Below, piece by piece: positions 48,130-57,482 of a DNA stretch of 64,000 nucleotides. The translations under genes were made by a program, and so were the position numbers. The DNA is from JAEUJM01 sp964635055 (GTDB taxonomy: Bacteria; Actinomycetota; Acidimicrobiia; Acidimicrobiales; DATDAH01). Within the stretch, counting starts at the first letter, position 1; the number at the start of each line of letters is the position of its first letter. Below the pieces are notes generated by a model. The model searched no databases, was not told the DNA's origin, and was given only the letters and a program-made list of their open reading frames with translations. The stretch spans positions 1-64,000 of the forward strand of contig CAZWMT010000012.1 of NCBI GenBank assembly GCA_964635055.1, given 5' to 3'.

Positions 48130-50847
48130 TCAGATCGCCCACTCCAACACGATGGTGCCGGTGGCCCCGTCTAGGCCGTCGACGGCCACCCGGTAGGTGG
48201 TGCCGGCCACCGCCAGGAACTGCACCCGGCTCTGGGTGGCGAACAGCGAGCACCCGAACCACGAGTCGTCGTTGGCCGCCACCTGGGTGAGCGCGCCGAC
48301 CGACGAGCCCGTGTAGGCGGCCAGCGTGGTGTCGAAGTTGCTGCTGCAGGTCTTGATGGTGGCCAGGCCGGTGGACGGCGCGGTCCACCGGTACCAGACC
48401 GACGCCCCGCCCGCGTTGCCGGCGTGGGCCGGCTCGCCGGGCTCCTTGGTGGCGCCCGCGTTGGTACCGGTGACCGAGCCGGTGGCTCCGGCGAGCACCA
48501 ACGAGTCGGCGAAGCTGTCGTTCGCGGCGGTCGTGGTGAAGGTGCAGACGACCTGCTCGTTGACACCGAGGGTGATGGTGACCCGCCGGTTGGCCAGATC
48601 GACCGACTCTCCCGTGTTGCAGGCCAGGCCGGTCAGCTTCCAGCCGGTCACCGCGCCCTGCGTGATGGTGTAGGTCGCAGGGGCCAGCCCGCCGCCGGTC
48701 ACCGTGCGGGGGCGGGCGGGGTCGGTGTCGTCGTCCAGCGAGAACTGGCTGCACCCCGCGCCCTGGCACCCCGTGAAGGCGAAGTCCTGGGCGCTGTCGG
48801 GCTGCGAGTCCTGCACGATGGTGATGGATGCCGACGTGTCGGCGAACGTGCAGGTGACGTGCTCGTCGGCGGCCAGCGTGATCGTGACCCGCCTGGCGGC
48901 CAGGTCGACCGACTCACCGGTGTCGCAGGTCAGCGAGGTGAGCGACCAGCCGGGCACGGCCGCCTGGGTGATGGTGTAGGTGCCCGGCGCGAGGCCGGCG
49001 CCCGACACGGTCCGGGGGTGCGCCGGCCCGGGATCGTCGTCGAGCACGAACTGGCTGCATCCCGCGCCCTGGCACCCGGTGAACGCGAAGTCCTGCGGCC
49101 CGTCGGGCGTGGCGTTCTCGACGATGGTGATGGACGGGGATCGGTCGGTGAACGTGCACGTCACCTGCTCGTGCTCGGCCAGCGTGATCGTGACCCGCCG
49201 GTCGACCAGGCTGACGGCCTCCCCCGTGTCGCAGGCGATGGCCGACAGCGTCCACCCCGCCACCGCGGCCTGGCTGACGGTGTAATTGCCGGCCGGCACG
49301 TCCTGCCCGGTGACCGAGCGGGCCCGCGTGGCGTCGTCGTCATCATCGAGGGTGAACGCACCACAGGGGCCGCTGGTGCACGTGACCGAGTAGCCGAAGT
49401 CCTGGGGGGAGTCGGCGATCGAGTCCTGCACGATCGTGATCGACGCGCCCAGCGTGATGTTGCCGCTGTAGAGGAGCCGGTTGGGCGAGCCCGTGCCGGG
49501 GTTGGTGACCTTGCCCGGGGTCGCATCGGCGATGAGCGAGGCGGTCACCGCCGCGGGCGAGGCACCGGGCGAGGCCTCGAGCAGCAGGGCGGCCACACCG
49601 GCCACGTGCGGCGTGGCCATCGACGTGCCGCTGATGGTGTTGGTGGCCGTGTCGCCGGTCCCCCAGGACGAGGTGATGCCCACGCCGGGGGCGAACAGGT
49701 CGACGCAGGTCCCGAAGTTCGAGAACGACGCCTTCGCGTCGTTGCTGTCCGTGGCACCGACGGTGACCGCCTGGGGCACACGGCTCGGCGAGACCGTGCA
49801 CGCGTCCTGGGGTGTGCCGAGGGCGTCGCCGTTGCCGGCCGCGATGGCATAGGTGACGCCGGAGGCGATCGAGTTCGCCACCGCGGTGTCGAGTGCTGGG
49901 GAGGCCGAGCCGCCGAGGCTCATGTTGGCCACCGACGGTCCCGTGTGGTTGGCCGTCACCCAGTCGACGCCCGCGATCACGCCGGCGTCGGTGCCGCTGC
50001 CCTGGCAGTTGAGCACCCGCACGGCCACGAGGGACACGTCCTTGGCCACGCCGTAGGTGGCGCCGCCGACCGTCCCGGCCACGTGGGTGCCGTGGCCCTG
50101 GCAGTCGATGCCGTTCTGGCCGTCCCCGACGGCGTCGGTGCCCACCGTGGCCCGGCCCCCGAACTCCTGGTGGGTGATGCGGATGCCCGTGTCGATGATG
50201 TAGGCGTCCACGCCCTCGCCGGTGGCGGCGTAGGTGTAGGAGCCGTCGAGGGGCAGGTCGCGCTGGTCGGTCCGGTCGAGGCCCCAGGTGGCACCCGGCT
50301 GGGTGGCACTGGCGTGCACCACGCCGTTCTGCTCGATCGCGGCCACGCGAGGATCGGCGGCCAGTGCCTCCGCCTCGGCGCTGGTCAACGATGCCGCGAA
50401 GCCCCGCAGCGCATGTCGATAGGTGTAGAGGAGCTCGCCGTCGTGCTCGGCGACCAGGTCGCCGGCGGTGGCCGCCACCGAGGGGCCCGACACACCCGCG
50501 AGGGTCACGATGTACTCCCCCGGAACCGGCGCCGCCGACGCGGTCACCTCGCCCGGCGGGGCGTCGGCAGCCGGCGCAGCGGCAACGGTCGTCGGGCTCG
50601 AGGCCGGCGGAACGGTCGTCGGAGCCGGCGCCGTTGCTTCGTCGGCCGGCTCGCCGACCGACCCGTCGGGGGATGCCGGCGCCGCGGCGCCGGCGGTGCC
50701 GGCGGCGTCAGCCCCGGCCGCATCGTCAGCAGCGCCGGCCTGAGGCCCGGGCGCAGGCGATGCCAGTGCCGGCTGCACGACCGAGAGCGTCGCGGCAAGG
50801 CACGACAGGACGACAGCGAGCAGGGCTCGACGAGAGGGTCGGGACAT
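48130..50847 (-). CDS. Secreted subtilisin-like (S8) protease with three tandem repeats
   Basis: The 905-residue protein has a signal peptide (RRALLAVVLSCLAATLSVV), an Ala/Pro/Thr-rich stretch, an I9 propeptide (EYIVTLAGVSG to about residue 180) and an S8 domain with the triad AYIIDTGIRITHQEF (Asp), QGHGTHVAG (His), the oxyanion region TYAIAAGNGDALG and ISGTSMATPHVAGVAA (Ser). Three tandem prealbumin-like repeats of about 102 residues follow, and a PPC-like domain ends the protein (VWYRWTAPSTGLATIK). It is a secreted protease with a display stalk. ATG 50847 was chosen because AAAGGCGG precedes it. Confidence 0.92.
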   Translation of the reverse strand: MSRPSRRALLAVVLSCLAATLSVVQPALASPAPGPQAGAADDAAGADAAGTAGAAAPASPDGSVGEPADEATAPAPTTVPPASSPTTVAAAPAADAPPGEVTASAAPVPGEYIVTLAGVSGPSVAATAGDLVAEHDGELLYTYRHALRGFAASLTSAEAEALAADPRVAAIEQNGVVHASATQPGATWGLDRTDQRDLPLDGSYTYAATGEGVDAYIIDTGIRITHQEFGGRATVGTDAVGDGQNGIDCQGHGTHVAGTVGGATYGVAKDVSLVAVRVLNCQGSGTDAGVIAGVDWVTANHTGPSVANMSLGGSASPALDTAVANSIASGVTYAIAAGNGDALGTPQDACTVSPSRVPQAVTVGATDSNDAKASFSNFGTCVDLFAPGVGITSSWGTGDTATNTISGTSMATPHVAGVAALLLEASPGASPAAVTASLIADATPGKVTNPGTGSPNRLLYSGNITLGASITIVQDSIADSPQDFGYSVTCTSGPCGAFTLDDDDDATRARSVTGQDVPAGNYTVSQAAVAGWTLSAIACDTGEAVSLVDRRVTITLAEHEQVTCTFTDRSPSITIVENATPDGPQDFAFTGCQGAGCSQFVLDDDPGPAHPRTVSGAGLAPGTYTITQAAVPGWSLTSLTCDTGESVDLAARRVTITLAADEHVTCTFADTSASITIVQDSQPDSAQDFAFTGCQGAGCSQFSLDDDTDPARPRTVTGGGLAPATYTITQGAVTGWKLTGLACNTGESVDLANRRVTITLGVNEQVVCTFTTTAANDSFADSLVLAGATGSVTGTNAGATKEPGEPAHAGNAGGASVWYRWTAPSTGLATIKTCSSNFDTTLAAYTGSSVGALTQVAANDDSWFGCSLFATQSRVQFLAVAGTTYRVAVDGLDGATGTIVLEWAI
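48523..49443 (-). repeat. Three tandem ~306-bp repeats inside the S8 protease gene
   Basis: Units are 49443-49135, 49134-48829 and 48828-48523 (coding order). Each encodes about 102 residues starting SITIV and containing a TITQ(A/G)AV-GW strand and RRVTITL, and ends CTF. Units two and three are the most alike; unit one carries a longer Cys-containing insert. The pattern suggests recent duplication of the stalk. Confidence 0.85.
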
Positions 50848-50981
50848 GGTGAACCGCCTTTGATGATCCGCCATCGGCGACCCGCCGCTCGGGTCTGCTG
50901 CCGATGCCGAGAGGCTAGCGAGTGACCTCCGTCAGCGGCCAGCCGCCTGACCCCACACCGCCCGGCCGAGCCTTCGGATCC

Positions 50982-53030
50982 TCAGGCCAGCGAGCGGAGG
51001 GCGTCGGCGCGCCCCTGGCAGTCGTAGACGGCACCGTCGTAGGCATCGGGCAGGGCGCCGCCCGTCGAGTCGACGGTGACCGGTGTGCACGCCTGGCCGA
51101 CCGCACTCAGGATCGTCGCGGCGGCACCCCCGCCCCCGCCGGGACCACCGACCGCTCCGCCGGGCCCGCCGCCGCCCTGCTGCCCGCCCGGGCCGGCCTG
51201 GCCGCCCGCCACCCCACCGCCGGGGCCTCCCCCGCTCACCAGCACGTAGCGGACAGCGCCCGCGTCCACCAGGTCGGCGAACTGGTCGAGCGTGATCGCC
51301 GGGTCGGTGCCCATGAACCCGCCCAGCGCCATGACCGACACGCCCTGGTCGGCGATCAGCCCGGACGCGGTCTGGGCGCTGCCGACCACGAGGTCCCAGG
51401 TCTCGGTGGTGTGGTTCGCCTCGAGGAAGGCCGCCAGCTCGGGGTCGCCGTTCGACGACGCCGACCCGAAGGTCTGGCCGGCGGTGCCGGTTCGGGGCCC
51501 GGCCTGGGGCAACGTGGAATTCAGGACGGGGTTGGCCGTCTCGCCGACCGCCCACGCCGTCGGCGCGACCAGCAGGGCCGACAGCCCGATGCCCAGACCG
51601 GCCAGCACCGTCCGCCCCCGCCGGGTGGCGAACCCGTAGGCCACCGCGCCGAGCGCCCCGGCCGCGAGCAACACGATCACGGCGCGGGTCCACCCGTAGA
51701 AGTCGGGCACCCGACCGGCGAGCGCCAGCTGCAGGCTCAGGGTGGCCGCGGCCGCACCGGCCAGGACGGCCAGCCACAGCCGGCTCTGGCGCACCAGCGG
51801 CACCACTGCGGCGGCGCCGATGCCGATCAGGGCGGCGAGACCCGGCACGAGGGCGGCGGTGTAGTAGCTGTGGAAGGTCCCTTCGGCGGTGCTGAACACC
51901 ACCGCGAAAAGGGCCAGCCAGCCGGCCCAGAGCGCCACGTGGGCGCGGCGGACCCGGTCCTGGCGCCAGAGCCAGAGCCCGGCCCCCGCCGCCACCACCG
52001 CCAGCGGCAACAGCCACGCCACCTGGCCGCCGACCGCGTCGCTGAACAGGCGCCACGGCCCCGCGCTGCCGCCGAACACGCCGCCGACGCCTCCCATGGC
52101 CCCGCCCGGCCCGCCGCCGCCGCCAGGCGCGCCGTTGCCGTTCACGCGGCCGAGGCCGTTGTAGCCGAACACCAGGTCGGTCACGGTGTTGTCCGTGCTC
52201 CCGCCAACGTAGGGCCGGCTCGCTGAGGGCGACAGCAGGTCCACCGCCACGATCCAGGGCACCGAGCACACCAGGGTGGAGGCGGCCAGCGCCGCGAGGC
52301 GCTTCAGGCGCTCCCACCAGGCGGCGGCCCCGAGCCCCGCCACGCCGACGACCAGCGCCAGCGCCAGGGCCGGCCCCGGGATGTAGGCCGCCAGCATCTT
52401 GGTGTTGAAGGCCAGGCCGACGAACGCGCCGGACAGCACGACCCAGCGCCCCCAGTGGCGCTCGTCGTCGACGGCTCGCAGCGCCGCCCACGCCGCCGCG
52501 ATCAGGAAGAGGATCAAGAAGGGCTCGGGCAGGTTGAGGCGGTTCACGGCCACGTTCACCGGGCTGAGGGCGAGCACCGCGCCCGCCACCGTCGCCGCGG
52601 TGGCGCCGAACCGGGGCCGGATGATGCACCAGAGCAGGGCCACCGCCGCGGCGCCCGCCACCGCGCTGGGCAAGAGCAGGCTCCACGTGTTGACGCCGAA
52701 CACCCGTGCCGAGAGCGCCGCGATCCACAGTGCGACGGGAGGCTTGTCCACGCTGATGAATCCGCCCGGGTCGAGCGAGGCGTAGAAGAAGTTGCCCCAC
52801 GACACCGTCATGCTGCGGGTGGCGGCGGCGTAGTACTGGTTGCCCAGGCCGTTGAGGGTGAGGGCCCAGGCGTTCAACGCGAACGAGACGACGGTCACCG
52901 CCACCAGCCCCGGATGCGGACGGGCCCACCGCCGGCGATCACCCGGCGCCGGCGCCCCGCCCTCGCCGACCGCGGGTGCAGGCGTCGGAGCCGAGGAAGG
53001 GGCCGGCGGGGCGTCGATGGTGAGGGCCAT
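50982..53030 (-). CDS. GT39-family glycosyltransferase with Gly-rich inserts
   Basis: The 682-residue membrane protein has about 10-12 transmembrane segments and the ArnT/PMT-like N-terminus: ALNAWALTLNGLGNQYYAAA, YASLDPGGFISVDKPPVALW (the DKPP motif), and AVNRLNLPEPFLILFL. GT39 enzymes transfer sugars from polyprenyl phosphate to lipid or protein. Two long Gly/Pro-rich stretches interrupt it, one before a membrane segment at about residue 300 and one near the C-terminus (SGGGPGGGVAGG onward). Likely acts at the outer face of the cytoplasmic membrane. The ATG follows CAGTCT by 7 nt. Confidence 0.9.
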   Translation of the reverse strand: MALTIDAPPAPSSAPTPAPAVGEGGAPAPGDRRRWARPHPGLVAVTVVSFALNAWALTLNGLGNQYYAAATRSMTVSWGNFFYASLDPGGFISVDKPPVALWIAALSARVFGVNTWSLLLPSAVAGAAAVALLWCIIRPRFGATAATVAGAVLALSPVNVAVNRLNLPEPFLILFLIAAAWAALRAVDDERHWGRWVVLSGAFVGLAFNTKMLAAYIPGPALALALVVGVAGLGAAAWWERLKRLAALAASTLVCSVPWIVAVDLLSPSASRPYVGGSTDNTVTDLVFGYNGLGRVNGNGAPGGGGGPGGAMGGVGGVFGGSAGPWRLFSDAVGGQVAWLLPLAVVAAGAGLWLWRQDRVRRAHVALWAGWLALFAVVFSTAEGTFHSYYTAALVPGLAALIGIGAAAVVPLVRQSRLWLAVLAGAAAATLSLQLALAGRVPDFYGWTRAVIVLLAAGALGAVAYGFATRRGRTVLAGLGIGLSALLVAPTAWAVGETANPVLNSTLPQAGPRTGTAGQTFGSASSNGDPELAAFLEANHTTETWDLVVGSAQTASGLIADQGVSVMALGGFMGTDPAITLDQFADLVDAGAVRYVLVSGGGPGGGVAGGQAGPGGQQGGGGPGGAVGGPGGGGGAAATILSAVGQACTPVTVDSTGGALPDAYDGAVYDCQGRADALRSLA

Positions 53031-53123
53031 GGCGTCGAGACTGGCGCCCGAGCATCAGAGGGCCCTGGGCCGACCCTCCGAATCCCCTGGGTGCCCCACC
53101 GGGCGCCTCTCTACGGTGGGCCG

Positions 53124-53969
53124 ATGCCCGGCGTCGAGCCCGAGATCCTCGCCCATTACCGCACGACGGACGAAGGCGCCCGTCTCACGCGGGGGCACGG
53201 TCGTCTCGAGCAGGCCCGCACGCAGGAGCTGCTGACGCGGCACCTGCCGGCCGGCCCGGCCCGCATCCTCGACGTCGGCGGCGGCACCGGCGTGTACGCC
53301 CGGTGGCTGGCCGGCCTCGGCTACGCGGTCCACGTCGTCGACCCGGTTCCCGACCACGTGGCGAGCGCACTCGATCCGCCCGCCGACGGAGTGTCCGCGG
53401 CGATCGGCGACGCCCGGGCCCTCGACCTGCCCGATGCCTCTGTCGATGCCGTGCTGCTGCTCGGGCCGCTGTACCACCTGACCGAGCGGGCGGACCGGGT
53501 GCGGGCGCTGGCCGAGGCCCGCCGGGTGGTGCGTCCCGGCGGCCCGGTGATCGCCGCCGCCATCAGCCGCTTCGCGGCGCTGCTCGACGGCCTCAGCGGC
53601 GGGGCGTTGGGCGACCCCGCGTTCGCCGCCGGCGCGGCCGTCACCACCGCCACGGGCCAGCACCGCAACGCCACGGACAACCCCGACTACTTCACCACGG
53701 CCTACTTCCACCATCCTGACGAGCTGCTGCCCGAGCTGGCCGACGCCGGCCTCGAGCCCCGGGCCCGCTACGGCATCGAAGGCCCCGGCTACTGGTACCC
53801 CGACCTCGACGAGCGGCTGGACGACCCCGACCGAGCCGCGCTCGTGCTCCAAGCGGCCCGCACCCTCGAGGCCGAGCCCACCACGATCGGCATCAGCTCG
53901 CACCTCTTGGCCGTCGGCCGGCGCCCCTCGCCCGCCTCGGGTGGTGCGAGCCGTCAGTCCGAGAGGTAG
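53124..53969 (+). CDS. Class I SAM-dependent methyltransferase
   Basis: The 281-residue protein has the Rossmann methyltransferase motif ILDVGGGTGVYARWLAGLGY, VVDPVPDHVA (acidic end of strand 2), GDARALDLPDASVDAVLLLG and RVVRPGGPVIAA. It resembles small-molecule or quinone-type methyltransferases. Substrate cannot be assigned. ATG 53124 lies 6 nt after TACGGT, pointing to a leaderless transcript. It is divergent from the GT39 gene. Confidence 0.87.
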   Translation: MPGVEPEILAHYRTTDEGARLTRGHGRLEQARTQELLTRHLPAGPARILDVGGGTGVYARWLAGLGYAVHVVDPVPDHVASALDPPADGVSAAIGDARALDLPDASVDAVLLLGPLYHLTERADRVRALAEARRVVRPGGPVIAAAISRFAALLDGLSGGALGDPAFAAGAAVTTATGQHRNATDNPDYFTTAYFHHPDELLPELADAGLEPRARYGIEGPGYWYPDLDERLDDPDRAALVLQAARTLEAEPTTIGISSHLLAVGRRPSPASGGASRQSER

Positions 53970-53995
53970 AGGCTCGTGCTGGACTCGGGTCGAGG

Positions 53996-54574
53996 CTACT
54001 TCTCGGATATTGGGGGGTTGGTCGTTCCGCCGGCTTGATGGCCGTGCAAATCCGGCAGCGGGGCCACGTCAGCCACCGGCCCGTCGGCTCCGCTGACATC
54101 CCCGTCAAGGGGCTGCCCTGTCGTCGTGGTCTGGCACTTGCTCAACTGATCGTAGAACACCGCGGCCGACACCACGAGTCCCAACTGCACCGTCAGGCCA
54201 CCAGATATCGTTAGCATCGCGATATCTCCGAGAGCGTTATCCGCAGCGATGAAGAAGGTCCCAAGACAGGCAGTAGCGAGAATGCCGAGAGTTGCGATCA
54301 TACCGGTGAGTATGCTTCGGAGGCTGCTGCAAGGACCCTTACAGCTGGCTCTAGTGGCGCATGAACAGAACGCATCCAGTGCAGAACGAGCTTGGCCCAC
54401 GAGTAGTATTGATACGCCAGCTGCACCCGCGGCCAGAAGCATGCCGAGGGGAGATGTCCATGCACTCCACCACGAGTCGTTTGCGATTGCTGCACCCACG
54501 ACAATCCCGATTGTGACCGTAAGTGCAGCACCCACGGCAATCAACCAGTTCCGAACCGGAGTTGGATCACACAC
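53996..54574 (-). CDS. Unknown four-helix membrane protein
   Basis: The 192-residue protein has four membrane helices: NWLIAVGAALTVTIGIVVGA, PLGMLLAAGAAGVSILLVG, GMIATLGILATACLGTFFIA and GGLTVQLGLVVSAAVFYD, with a Cys-rich loop CSCATRASCKGPC in the middle that may bind metal, and a hydrophilic C-terminus. GTG 54574 follows GAGGAGCAG. Base composition is less GC-rich than the neighbours, hinting at foreign origin. Family not recognised. Confidence 0.6.
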   Translation of the reverse strand: MCDPTPVRNWLIAVGAALTVTIGIVVGAAIANDSWWSAWTSPLGMLLAAGAAGVSILLVGQARSALDAFCSCATRASCKGPCSSLRSILTGMIATLGILATACLGTFFIAADNALGDIAMLTISGGLTVQLGLVVSAAVFYDQLSKCQTTTTGQPLDGDVSGADGPVADVAPLPDLHGHQAGGTTNPPISEK

Positions 54575-54805
54575 GAGCTGCTCCTCAACATACGACGCAC
54601 TATGGATTACCGTTTGCAGATCTGGAGTACGCCCTATTCGGACTGAACTGTCAGCCAGAGATGCGAACCACGACGCTACGGCGTTCGTTCATCTGTGAAC
54701 CTACTCGGAATCAGGCTGCGGTGCCGGCAAATCGATGCGACGTGATCAAACGGGTTCCTAGGTTGGATCTCACTTGCAGTCGCCGCGGCTCTGGTCGCTG
54801 CGCTG

Positions 54806-54961
54806 ATGGGGATCGCTTTCGGCGGCTATCGACTCGGCATGGTTACCGTGGGAGCGGCAGTCGTCGGAGTGCTGGCGTGGACTTGGTACGGCCTGGAGAA
54901 GATCGAGCGAGATGCCGCCAGCCGTTGGGGCTCGGACCTAGCGTCGCCAAGTAGGCGCTAA
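54806..54961 (+). CDS. Possible short membrane protein, maybe fragmentary
   Basis: From ATG 54806 the frame encodes 51 residues: a hydrophobic helix after GYRLGMVTVGAAVVGVLAW and a basic/acidic helix GLEKIERDAASRW. Upstream in the same frame, before the ATG, lies another hydrophobic stretch (LAVAAALVAAL) without a start codon, so the original gene may have been longer and is disrupted by a frameshift near 54755. Evidence is limited to the helix pattern. Confidence 0.3.
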   Translation: MGIAFGGYRLGMVTVGAAVVGVLAWTWYGLEKIERDAASRWGSDLASPSRR

Positions 54962-55113
54962 CTCGGCGTTCTTCGTCACGGGCATCTTGGCATCGGTGTG
55001 TGGTGCCTCGATGTCACGACCCCCAGACCAACTGAGCCAGGTCTTGGCGCAGCCGGACTCGATTGCTCAACTGGATCTTCGGATTTCAGGCGGGCAAGGC
55101 CTCTGCGTCCGGG

Positions 55114-56469
55114 TCAACAGCGGGCGGGTTCTCCGGTGGGGTGCTGCTCGAACGTGCAGCGTCCGGGACTTCGGCCCCTCGGAGGCTGACGGGTGAACAC
55201 CCGGCCGTCGGGGGCGGTGACCGTGACGACGCCGGTGGCGGCGTCACGGGCGAGGGCCCAGCCGTGATGCACCAGGGTGTGGTGGCGGCGGCATAGAAGG
55301 ACCCCGTTGACGAGGTCGGTGAGCCCACCGTCCTCCCAGGGCTTGATGTGGTGGGCGTCGCAGAACTTGGCGGGGCGATCGCACCCGGGGAACACGCAGC
55401 CCCGATCGCGGTAGATCAGCGCCCGCCGCTGGACACGGGTGAACAGGCGCCGGCGTCGACCCATGTCGAGGAGCTCGCCGGTGCGAGGATCGCGGGTGAC
55501 CCGCCGCACCCACCCGGTGCACAGCATCACCGCGGCGAACGCCAGCGTGGCCTTCTGCCCGGTGGTGAACTCACACCACGGGTCGGGGCCGGCATGGACG
55601 TGATCATGGTCGTCGTCTCCCCCTCGGAAGGGGGCGAGGAGCTCTGCGAGGGGGTTCCGGGTGTCGAGGTCGAGCTGGTCGTCGGGGTTGGCCAGCAGCT
55701 CGGCGGCCGTGTTGGCATCGAGGTTCAGGTCGATGCCGCCGGCCGGGTCGGCGTCGCCGTCCAACTTCCCGGCCACGTAGAGCCGCAAGATGTCGAACAG
55801 CGAGTCGTAGTCGCGTTGGGCTTTGGTGCGGGGGCCCTCGGGGCAGTCCCACGGGTCGGGAGAGTCGTGCAGGTCGAGTGCGGCGCGCAGGACCGCGGCG
55901 TCGTCGGACGGGCCCCACACCTCGGTGGACGACATCCCCCCAAACGTGTTGCGGCTCCGCAACATGCGCTTGGACACATCGGCAGGTCCGCGCTCGTCGA
56001 CCAGGTTCACCCACTCGTTCAAGAACCCGTGGAACTCGCCCAGGGACGGCAGCTGGCGGGCCGCCTCGAGGATCGCGTCCAGCGAGATCGCGAACACGTC
56101 CCCACGGTTCCTCTCGGCCCATGCCATCTTCCGCAGGTGGGGCGCGGCGATCTCGCCGCCGTCCGCCGCAGCGGCGATCGACGGATGCCGCCGGTACAGC
56201 GACGCCACCTTCACCAGACCCTTCGCCTCGACGTCGGTGATCGGGAACCGGTGCACCAGCCACGACACCGCCGTGACCGCCCCGTCGAGGGCCCACGCGC
56301 CGGCGGCATCCCACTCGGCCACCGCCCTGATGCGCTCGATCTCCAACCGCTCACCCACCCGGAGCACATCGAGCACCCGGTCGGATCGGGCGGCGCCAGA
56401 CCACCCGTCGCGGCGCTCGGCCGCCACCTCCTTCACCCCCACGAAGAGCTCGGCGACCGGATCGAACAT
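55114..56469 (-). CDS. DUF222/HNH endonuclease-domain protein
   Basis: The 451-residue protein has a DUF222 helical domain (about residues 30-300) and a C-terminal HNH nuclease motif: RDRGCVFPGCDRPAKFCDAH with HIKPWEDGG, LCRRHHTLVHHGW. The two Cys pairs and HH hold the zinc/active site. Such proteins are abundant in actinobacteria, often in several copies, and may derive from mobile DNA. A GAGAAT hexamer lies 6 nt before the ATG. Natural role unknown. It sits beside the less GC-rich patch and is on the same strand as the lipase locus upstream. Confidence 0.92.
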   Translation of the reverse strand: MFDPVAELFVGVKEVAAERRDGWSGAARSDRVLDVLRVGERLEIERIRAVAEWDAAGAWALDGAVTAVSWLVHRFPITDVEAKGLVKVASLYRRHPSIAAAADGGEIAAPHLRKMAWAERNRGDVFAISLDAILEAARQLPSLGEFHGFLNEWVNLVDERGPADVSKRMLRSRNTFGGMSSTEVWGPSDDAAVLRAALDLHDSPDPWDCPEGPRTKAQRDYDSLFDILRLYVAGKLDGDADPAGGIDLNLDANTAAELLANPDDQLDLDTRNPLAELLAPFRGGDDDHDHVHAGPDPWCEFTTGQKATLAFAAVMLCTGWVRRVTRDPRTGELLDMGRRRRLFTRVQRRALIYRDRGCVFPGCDRPAKFCDAHHIKPWEDGGLTDLVNGVLLCRRHHTLVHHGWALARDAATGVVTVTAPDGRVFTRQPPRGRSPGRCTFEQHPTGEPARC

Positions 56470-56698
56470 GACCCCATTCTCCCCAGGGGGTGTGACAGGA
56501 AAGCCGCCTTCGGAGCCCCGATCTCGGGATCTCAGTCGATGCCGACTTCAACCTCCTCGCCGCTGTCGCCAACCCCGCGTGCGCGCTATCCGACCTGCTG
56601 GCCGCCAACTGCAGCTCCGGCGCCCCCGATCGCGGCCCTCGCCCGCCTGCTCCGCCAGCACTCTGCCAACGGGATCGTCAGCGGCGAGCGATCAGAAT

Positions 56699-57361
56699 TC
56701 AGACCGAGATGATCGACGACGTCGTTCGATCGGCGTAAAGCGTGTCCAGGTTGAAGAGGCCGTTGAACCCGAACAGCCAGGCAGATCTCCCGGTGAACCA
56801 AAGGTTCTTGAAGAGCACCGTCATACCGAACACGCGTACGCTCCGCGCCCGATTGTCCCACCCGCACCACGAGAGATCAGGCCAGAAACCGCTCGGGATC
56901 GGGAACCACGCTGTCCGCGGGTCGACAGGGGAACTCGTGGGCGGCAGTCGTTCGATCAGGCGGTCGTACAAGAGGACCGGGTCGAAGACCGACGGCGTCA
57001 ATGGGGTGCGGTCGATCATGGCCAATCGAATGACCTCGTCGTCGCGCGGATCGAGGTCGAGGAGGCCGGCAAACGCCTCGAACCCTTCCCTGCCTCGAGC
57101 GAGCGCGAGACGCTGCATCTGTTCGATCCACTGCTCGTCGAAACGCTGGGGAAGTACCTCGTTCTCCAACGTCTCCAGTACCCGTGCAACGTGTTCGGCC
57201 TGCTCTGTCGTGTCCGCCCAGCGTCGGAATTCCTGATCGTCGGGGAACGCCAGCACCAGATCCTGATCGCCGGTGGCGTCGGCTCCCGCGACCACGATCG
57301 AGAAGTTGCGAGCCTCTCTCGCGGTGATCTCATTGCCCTGAGCCAGATAGGTCACAGCCAC
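56699..57361 (-). CDS. Possible beta/gamma-crystallin-like protein
   Basis: The 220-residue protein is soluble, with an N-terminal helical region (residues 1-130) and a C-terminal beta-rich region. The latter contains two stretches that fit the crystallin calcium-binding pattern: WCGWDNRARSVRVFG and LYADRTTSSIISV, each with the Asn/Asp-x-x-x-Ser core. No catalytic motif or signal peptide is visible. It is the last gene of the ceramidase/phospholipase locus, 121 nt after the preceding stop. The crystallin call is tentative. Confidence 0.45.
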   Translation of the reverse strand: MAVTYLAQGNEITAREARNFSIVVAGADATGDQDLVLAFPDDQEFRRWADTTEQAEHVARVLETLENEVLPQRFDEQWIEQMQRLALARGREGFEAFAGLLDLDPRDDEVIRLAMIDRTPLTPSVFDPVLLYDRLIERLPPTSSPVDPRTAWFPIPSGFWPDLSWCGWDNRARSVRVFGMTVLFKNLWFTGRSAWLFGFNGLFNLDTLYADRTTSSIISV

Positions 57362-57482
57362 CGAACCGCTCCTCGCGCCGATCTTCGGGGTGGTGCCGGC
57401 CGGCCGATCTGTTTCCCGCCCTGCACCCGATCTTGCCGCTGGCCCGCGAACGTAGCAAGCGCACCTGGTCCCACGAGGCTCT

